From Nocardioides massiliensis (lineage in GTDB: Bacteria > Actinomycetota > Actinomycetes > Propionibacteriales > Nocardioidaceae): 64,000 nt of DNA. A program made the translations under genes and the position numbers. Location of the stretch: NCBI RefSeq assembly GCF_030811215.1, contig NZ_JAUSQM010000001.1, forward strand, positions 2,728,001 to 2,792,000. Reading direction: 5' to 3'. The number at the start of each line of letters is the position of its first letter. Position 1 is the stretch's first letter. A model generated the notes under the pieces. It saw nothing but the letters and a program-made list of their open reading frames with translations, made no database searches and was not told the DNA's origin. Shown here one piece after another: positions 59,083 to 64,000 of the stretch.

Positions 59083-59694
59083 GTGGGCACTGTGAACGAT
59101 GCAGGCGGCCGCGAGCACGACTCGCAGACCGACGCGCAACTCGAGGCGGCGGCCGTGGCCGAGGAGCAGGGGCTGCTGTTCACCGAGGACGTCTCCCCGC
59201 TGCCGAGCGACAGCGGCTACCGCGGTCCGACGGCGTGCAACGCCGCCGGCATCACCTACCGCCAGCTCGACTACTGGGCCCGCACCGGCCTCGTCGAGCC
59301 CACCATCCGCGGTGCCGCCGGCTCCGGCAGCCAGCGGCTCTACTCCTTCCGCGACATCTTGCTGCTGAAGGTCATCAAGCGCCTGCTGGACGCGGGGATC
59401 TCCCTGCAGCAGATCCGCACCGCGATCCAGCACCTGCGCGAGCGCGGCACCGACGACCTCACCCAGGTCACCTTGATGAGCGACGGCGCGACGGTCTATG
59501 AGTGCACCAGCGACCACGAGGTCATCGACCTGCTCCAGGGTGGGCAGGGCGTGTTCGGCATCGCCATCGGCGGCGTGTGGCGCGAGATCGAGGGAACTCT
59601 CGCCGAGCTGCCGAGCGAGCGCGCCGAGGAGCCGTCGAGCGGATCGGCGGCCGACGAGCTCGCCGCGCGTCGCCGCGCCAAGCAGGCCGGCTGA
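59083..59694 (+). CDS. MerR-family transcriptional regulator (Rv1830-like)
   Basis: 203 residues, GTG start with a GGAGGA ribosome site. HTH 'GYRGPTACNAAGITYRQLDYWARTGLVEPTIRGAAGSGSQRLYSFRDILLLKVIKRLLDAGISLQQIRTAI', then an effector-like domain 'ATVYECTSDHEVIDLLQGGQGVFGIAIGGVWREIEGTLAELP'. An acidic N-terminal extension of ~40 residues precedes the HTH. Homologues lie next to gcvP in actinobacteria; autoregulation through 58905-58927 is plausible. Confidence 0.9.
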   Translation: MGTVNDAGGREHDSQTDAQLEAAAVAEEQGLLFTEDVSPLPSDSGYRGPTACNAAGITYRQLDYWARTGLVEPTIRGAAGSGSQRLYSFRDILLLKVIKRLLDAGISLQQIRTAIQHLRERGTDDLTQVTLMSDGATVYECTSDHEVIDLLQGGQGVFGIAIGGVWREIEGTLAELPSERAEEPSSGSAADELAARRRAKQAG

Positions 59695-59725
59695 CGCTGC
59701 TACCGTAGACGGTGCCGACGAGCCC

Positions 59726-59824
59726 GCGCGGGAGAGACTCCGCTGCGTGCGGAGCACCGAAGGGGCAATTCCTCCCCGGAACCTCTCAGGTGCCCAGGAC
59801 TGCGTGGTCGAGGCGACTCTGGAG
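59726..59824 (+). promoter_or_regulatory. Glycine riboswitch (single aptamer) controlling gcvP
   Basis: The aptamer blocks are in order: GGGAGAGACT, GCACCGAAGGGGCAAT, CCTCCCCGGAACCTCTCAGG, and GGCGACTCTGGAG. These match the type-1 glycine aptamer with the conserved GGCGACTCTGGAG tail. A hairpin GCGGCGGA/TCCGCCGC (59841-59848 with 59874-59881) between aptamer and gcvP is a likely expression platform. Glycine binding would turn on gcvP. Confidence 0.9.
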
Positions 59825-59898
59825 ATTGACGCCCGCACGGGCGGCGGACGACAGAGGGGGAGGGCAGTCCGCATCCGCCGCTGCTCCCCGGGAGTCCC

Positions 59899-62799
59899 AT
59901 GTCCGACCGCGTGTCCGACCCGTCCGCGCTCGCCCAGCTCACCCACCTGACGGCCGCCGACGCCTTCGTCGACCGGCACCTCGGCCCTGACGCGACGCAG
60001 GTCGCGTCGATGCTCGAGGCGCTGGGGTACGCCGGTCTCGCCGAGCTGATGGATGCCGCGGTCCCGCCGCGGATCCGCTCGACCGACCCCCTCGGCCTGC
60101 CGGCGGCAGCGACCGAGCGCCAGGCGGCGGCCGAGCTCGCCGCGCTCGCGGCCCGCAACCGCCCCGCCGAGCCGATGATCGGACTCGGCTACCACGGCAC
60201 GATCACCCCGGCGGTCATCCGGCGCAACGTGCTGGAGGACCCGGCCTGGTACACCGCCTATACGCCGTACCAGCCGGAGATCTCCCAGGGGCGGCTCGAG
60301 GCGCTGCTGAACTTCCAGACGATGGTCGGCGACCTCGTCGGCCTGCCGACGGCCAACGCCTCGTTGCTCGACGAGGGCACTGCCGCGGCGGAGGCGATGA
60401 CGCTCGTCCGTCGCGCCAAGCGCGCGCAGTCCGGACCGTTCGTGGTCGACGCCGACGCCCTGCCGCAGACGATCGAGGTCGTCCGCACCCGCGCCGCCGC
60501 GATGGGCATCGAGGTCCAGGTCCGGGACCTCGACGGACTGGTCGCCGAGGACCTGCCCGAGGACGTCTGTGGCGTGCTCGTGCAGTACCCCGGTGCCTCC
60601 GGGCACGTGCTCGACCCGCGACCGGCAATCGAGGCGGTGCACGCGCGCGGCGGCCTCGCCGTCGTCGCTGCCGACCTGCTCGCGCTGACGGTGCTGGAGG
60701 CGCCCGGCACGTGGGGCGCCGACGTCGTCGTCGGCTCGACCCAGCGCTTCGGCGTCCCCTTGTTCTACGGCGGGCCGCACGCCGCCTTCATGGCCGTGGC
60801 CGCAGGCCTCGAGCGGCACCTGCCGGGACGTCTCGTCGGGGTCTCGGTCGACAGCACGGGCCGCCCGGCGTACCGCCTCGCCCTCCAGACCCGCGAGCAG
60901 CACATCCGTCGCGACAAGGCCACGAGCAACATCTGCACCGCCCAGGTCCTGCTCGCCGTCGTCGCCTCGATGTACGCCGTCTACCACGGCCCGGCCGGTC
61001 TGCGCCGGATCGGGCGCCGCACCCACCGGTTCGCGGTCACCCTCGCCGCCGGGCTCCGCGACGCCGGACTCGAGCTCGAGCACGACGCGTTCTTCGACAC
61101 CTTGGTCGTGCGCACCCCCGGTCGCGCCGCCGATGTCGTGGCCGCTGCCCGTGAGCGGGGGATCCACCTGCTGCTCGTCGACGCCGACCGGGTCGGGATC
61201 TCGACCTCGGAGACCACGACGGTCGACGTCCTCGACCGGCTCGGCGAGGCGTTCGGGATCGCGGCGGCGGACTGGGACGCGCTGTCCGGAACGGTCGGCG
61301 ACGCGCTGCCCGCCGCGCTGGTGCGCGAGTCGGGGTTCCTCGAGCACCCGGTCTTCGGTAGCCACCACTCCGAGACCGCGATGCTGCGCTACATCTCCCG
61401 GCTGGCCCGGCGCGACTACGCCCTCGACCGCGGCATGATCCCGCTCGGGTCGTGCACGATGAAGCTCAACGCGACGACCGAGATGGAGCCGATCGGGTTG
61501 CCCGGCTTTGCCGACCTGCACCCGTTCGCGCCGGCCGAGGACGCCGCCGGCTACCACGAGATGATCGGCCAGCTCGAGTCATGGCTGGCCGAGGTCACGG
61601 GCTACGCCGCCGTCTCGATCCAGCCGAACGCGGGATCGCAGGGCGAGCTCGCCGGCCTGCTGGCGATCCGCGCCTACCACCACGACCGCGGCGACACCGA
61701 GCGCGACGTGTGCCTGATCCCGTCCTCGGCCCACGGCACCAACGCCGCGTCCGCGGTCATGGCGGGCATGCGGGTGGTCGTCGTCGGGGCGGCCGACGAC
61801 GGCTCGGTCGACCTCGACGACCTGCGCGCCAAGTGCGAGCAGCACGCCGACCGGCTCGCGGCGATCATGGTCACCTACCCCTCCACCCACGGTGCCTTCG
61901 AGGACGGCATCTCCGAGCTGTGCGAGCTCGTGCACGCCCACGGCGGCCAGGTGTACGTCGACGGGGCGAACCTCAACGCCCTGGTCGGGCACGCGCAGCC
62001 GGGGGTCTTCGGTGGCGACGTCTCCCACCTCAACCTGCACAAGACCTTCTGCGTCCCCCACGGGGGAGGTGGACCGGGGGTCGGGCCGGTCGCGGTGGCA
62101 GCGCACCTCGCGCCGTACCTCCCGACCCACGGCATGCACCCCGACCCGCAGCGACGCGTCGGGATCGGCCCGATCAGCGCGGCGCCCTACGGCTCGGCGG
62201 GGATCCTGCCGATCTCGTGGGCCTACGTCCGCATGATGGGCGGCGAGGGCCTGACGCGCGCCACCGCCGTCGCCGTGCTCGCGGCCAACTACATCGCCCA
62301 CCGGCTCGAGGAGCACTACCCGGTGCTCTACCGCGGTCACGGCGGACTCGTCGCCCACGAGTGCATCCTCGACCTGCGGGCGCTGACGAAGAGCAGCGGC
62401 GTCACCGTGGAGGACGTGGCGAAGCGCCTGATCGACTACGGCTTCCACGCACCCACGATGAGCTTCCCGGTCTCCGGCACGCTCATGGTCGAGCCGACGG
62501 AGTCCGAGGACCTCGCCGAGATCGACCGGTTCTGCGAGGCGATGATCGCGATCCGCCAGGAGATCGCCGTGGTCGAGGCGGGGGAGTGGCCGGCCGAGGA
62601 GTCCCCGCTGCGCCATGCGCCCCACACCTCTGCCGTCGTCACCGGCGAGTGGGACCGTGGCTACGCGCGCCAGAGTGGCGGACTGCCGCTGGGGACCGAC
62701 TCCGACAAGTACTGGCCGCCGGTCGGCCGGGTCGACCAGGCCTACGGCGATCGCAACCTCCAGTGCTCGTGCCCGCCGATCGAGGCCTTCGCCGAGTGA
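59899..62799 (+). CDS. gcvP: Glycine dehydrogenase (decarboxylating), P protein
   Basis: 966 residues. Fused N- and C-terminal halves as in full-length GcvP. N-half: '[22 protein letters not shown]', '[48 protein letters not shown]'. C-half: '[16 protein letters not shown]', '[24 protein letters not shown]', '[17 protein letters not shown]', and PLP lysine K715 in '[21 protein letters not shown]'. Decarboxylates glycine and passes the aminomethyl group to GcvH. Glycine riboswitch upstream. Overlaps the next gene by four bases. Confidence 0.97.
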   Translation: MSDRVSDPSALAQLTHLTAADAFVDRHLGPDATQVASMLEALGYAGLAELMDAAVPPRIRSTDPLGLPAAATERQAAAELAALAARNRPAEPMIGLGYHGTITPAVIRRNVLEDPAWYTAYTPYQPEISQGRLEALLNFQTMVGDLVGLPTANASLLDEGTAAAEAMTLVRRAKRAQSGPFVVDADALPQTIEVVRTRAAAMGIEVQVRDLDGLVAEDLPEDVCGVLVQYPGASGHVLDPRPAIEAVHARGGLAVVAADLLALTVLEAPGTWGADVVVGSTQRFGVPLFYGGPHAAFMAVAAGLERHLPGRLVGVSVDSTGRPAYRLALQTREQHIRRDKATSNICTAQVLLAVVASMYAVYHGPAGLRRIGRRTHRFAVTLAAGLRDAGLELEHDAFFDTLVVRTPGRAADVVAAARERGIHLLLVDADRVGISTSETTTVDVLDRLGEAFGIAAADWDALSGTVGDALPAALVRESGFLEHPVFGSHHSETAMLRYISRLARRDYALDRGMIPLGSCTMKLNATTEMEPIGLPGFADLHPFAPAEDAAGYHEMIGQLESWLAEVTGYAAVSIQPNAGSQGELAGLLAIRAYHHDRGDTERDVCLIPSSAHGTNAASAVMAGMRVVVVGAADDGSVDLDDLRAKCEQHADRLAAIMVTYPSTHGAFEDGISELCELVHAHGGQVYVDGANLNALVGHAQPGVFGGDVSHLNLHKTFCVPHGGGGPGVGPVAVAAHLAPYLPTHGMHPDPQRRVGIGPISAAPYGSAGILPISWAYVRMMGGEGLTRATAVAVLAANYIAHRLEEHYPVLYRGHGGLVAHECILDLRALTKSSGVTVEDVAKRLIDYGFHAPTMSFPVSGTLMVEPTESEDLAEIDRFCEAMIAIRQEIAVVEAGEWPAEESPLRHAPHTSAVVTGEWDRGYARQSGGLPLGTDSDKYWPPVGRVDQAYGDRNLQCSCPPIEAFAE

Positions 62800-64000
62800 C
62801 GCGCCCGGCGGTGGGTGAGCGCGCCCAGGCGCTGGTCGACCGGCTCCAGGCCGGTGGCCGGCTGCCGTCGCTCGTCCTCGGGGTGCTGCGCGACGGTGAG
62901 CTCGCGTGGTCCGGTGGGGCCGGCGACCTGGTCGGTCCGGTCGAGCAGACGCGCTACCGGATCGGCTCGATCACCAAGACGCTGGTGGCGGTGGCGATCC
63001 TGCGCCTTCGCGACGCGGGCCTGCTCGACCTCGACGACCCGCTGCGCCGACACCTGGACGCGGCGGCGTACGGCGAGGTCACGGTGCGTCAGCTCCTGGC
63101 CCACACCGGCGGGCTGCAGAGCGAGCCCGTGGGGCCGTGGTGGGAGCGCTCGCCAGGCGTCGACCGTGACCGGCTGCTCGCCGCCAACGACGGCTCCGGC
63201 GCCGTCACCGCACCCGGCTCGTGGTTCCACTACTCCAACCTCGGCCACGCCCTGCTCGGCGCGGTGCTGGAGGAGGTGCGTGGTCGCGGATGGTGGGAGG
63301 TCGTCGCCGCCGAGGTCCTCGCGCCGCTGGGGATGGACACCACCAGCTATGACGCGTGCGCCCCGCACGCCCAGGGTTACAGCGTCGACCACTTCCTCGG
63401 TACGACGCTCGAGGAGCCCCATCACGCCACCGGGGCGATGGCACCGGCCGGCCAGGCCTGGAGCACCATCGCCGACCTCGCCCGCTGGGCGCGGTTCCTG
63501 TCCCTCGGGCATCCTGACGTGCTGGCCGAGACGACGCTCGCCGAGATGGCGCGTCGCCAGCCGCCGGCGCCGGCGTACGGGCTGGGGGTGCGGCTGCTCG
63601 ACGTCGACGGACGGACCTGGGTCGGCCACACCGGGTCGATGCCGGGCTTCCTCGCCTCCTGCTTCGTCGACCGGACGAACGGTGACGGGGTGGTGGCACT
63701 GGCCAACGCCACGATCGGGCTGCCGACCGCGGACCTGCCGCGGCTGCTGTGCGAGGACCCGGCCGCCGGGTCGTGTGAGCCCTGGCGTCCCACGACCGTC
63801 GTGCCGCCGCTCGTCGCGGAGCTGGCCGGCTTGTGGTTCTGGGGGACGACCGCCGTCGAGCTGCGCTGGAGCAACGACCGCCTCGAGCTGCGGACCCTGG
63901 CCAACGGCGTGCACTCCGACACGTTCGTCCTCGCCGAGGACGGAGCGGTCCGCGGGGTGGAGGGCTACCACCGCGGGGAGGTGCTCCAGGCCCACCGCGA
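62796..64000 (+). CDS. Beta-lactamase-like serine hydrolase (3' end outside window)
   Basis: At least 401 residues, GTG start overlapping gcvP (GTGA). Class-C/AmpC-like acyl enzyme: SxxK at 58-61 ('[17 protein letters not shown]'), tyrosine motif '[12 protein letters not shown]', and '[19 protein letters not shown]' as the third box. No signal peptide, so cytosolic; esterase or peptidase more likely than true beta-lactamase. Continues past 64000. Confidence 0.9.
   Translation, partial: MTRPAVGERAQALVDRLQAGGRLPSLVLGVLRDGELAWSGGAGDLVGPVEQTRYRIGSITKTLVAVAILRLRDAGLLDLDDPLRRHLDAAAYGEVTVRQLLAHTGGLQSEPVGPWWERSPGVDRDRLLAANDGSGAVTAPGSWFHYSNLGHALLGAVLEEVRGRGWWEVVAAEVLAPLGMDTTSYDACAPHAQGYSVDHFLGTTLEEPHHATGAMAPAGQAWSTIADLARWARFLSLGHPDVLAETTLAEMARRQPPAPAYGLGVRLLDVDGRTWVGHTGSMPGFLASCFVDRTNGDGVVALANATIGLPTADLPRLLCEDPAAGSCEPWRPTTVVPPLVAELAGLWFWGTTAVELRWSNDRLELRTLANGVHSDTFVLAEDGAVRGVEGYHRGEVLQAHR

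Overview
The window is a chromosomal segment of a high-GC actinobacterium. Codon use (GTG/TTG starts, G/C third positions), the 16S sequence, the long spacer without tRNA genes, and gene order (tlyA-nadK-recN-steA-mctB-pyrG-xerD-parA-scpA-scpB-rluB-aroH-tyrA-cmk-plsC-der; and DUF881-sbp-DUF881-gcvH-garA-ftsR-DUF151-merR-gcvP) all fit Actinomycetes. I infer the Nocardioides / Propionibacteriales neighbourhood; that placement is from memory of family resemblance, not from a search.

Layout. 1-3.3 kb: end of an F420-type luciferase-like oxidoreductase (minus strand), tyrS and an FMN-dependent alpha-hydroxy-acid oxidase. 3.3-9.03 kb: a complete rrn operon (two promoters, 16S, 23S, 5S, paired processing stems, strong terminator). 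9.07-28.2 kb: a nearly gapless housekeeping run on the plus strand covering rRNA methylation, NAD kinase, DNA repair, cell-division factors, CTP synthase, alanine dehydrogenase, XerD, the ParA/ScpA/ScpB chromosome-organisation module, pseudouridine synthase, chorismate mutase/prephenate dehydrogenase, CMP kinase, acyltransferase and Der GTPase. 28.2-36.4 kb: an SOS-box-controlled mutasome (imuA'-imuB-dnaE2), split between imuB and dnaE2 by about 1.7 kb of foreign-looking DNA. That insert holds a frameshifted secreted-protein gene, a small membrane-protein gene, a decayed ISL3 transposase and a sigma-factor tail. 36.4-46.3 kb: metabolic and transport genes (nicotinamidase-like, DHA2 MFS pump, DUF1295, NADH-dehydrogenase-like flavoprotein, SDR, paired flavin reductase/LLM monooxygenase, acyl-CoA synthetase, NTF2-like).

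46.4-53.75 kb: a probable integrated island. A 43-bp copy of the 3' part of a tRNA-Pro gene lies at 46385-46427, and the intact tRNA-Pro(GGG) carries the same 43 bp at 53710-53752. Between them are a frameshifted cueP-like lipoprotein gene, a Ca2+/Na+ exchanger, an in-frame chimera of a secreted PKD/NodB deacetylase with the C-terminal half of a DNA methyltransferase-endonuclease, and an intact IS1380-family element (50981-52704). The IS has 15-bp inverted repeats and a 5-bp target duplication, and it cuts a coiled-coil membrane-protein gene; removing the IS and one duplication restores a 335-codon frame. No integrase is visible.

53.9-64 kb: CDP-alcohol phosphatidyltransferase, the DUF881/sbp cluster, gcvH, garA, ftsR, DUF151 nuclease-like gene, a second MerR gene, a glycine riboswitch, gcvP and the start of a beta-lactamase-like serine hydrolase. 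The glycine-cleavage genes enclose the GarA/MerR regulators, a conserved actinobacterial arrangement linking glycine/TCA metabolism and division control.

Three disrupted genes (31474-32093, 46584-47122, and the IS-split gene) are described as found. The first two each need only one extra base, so sequencing error cannot be excluded from this sequence alone.
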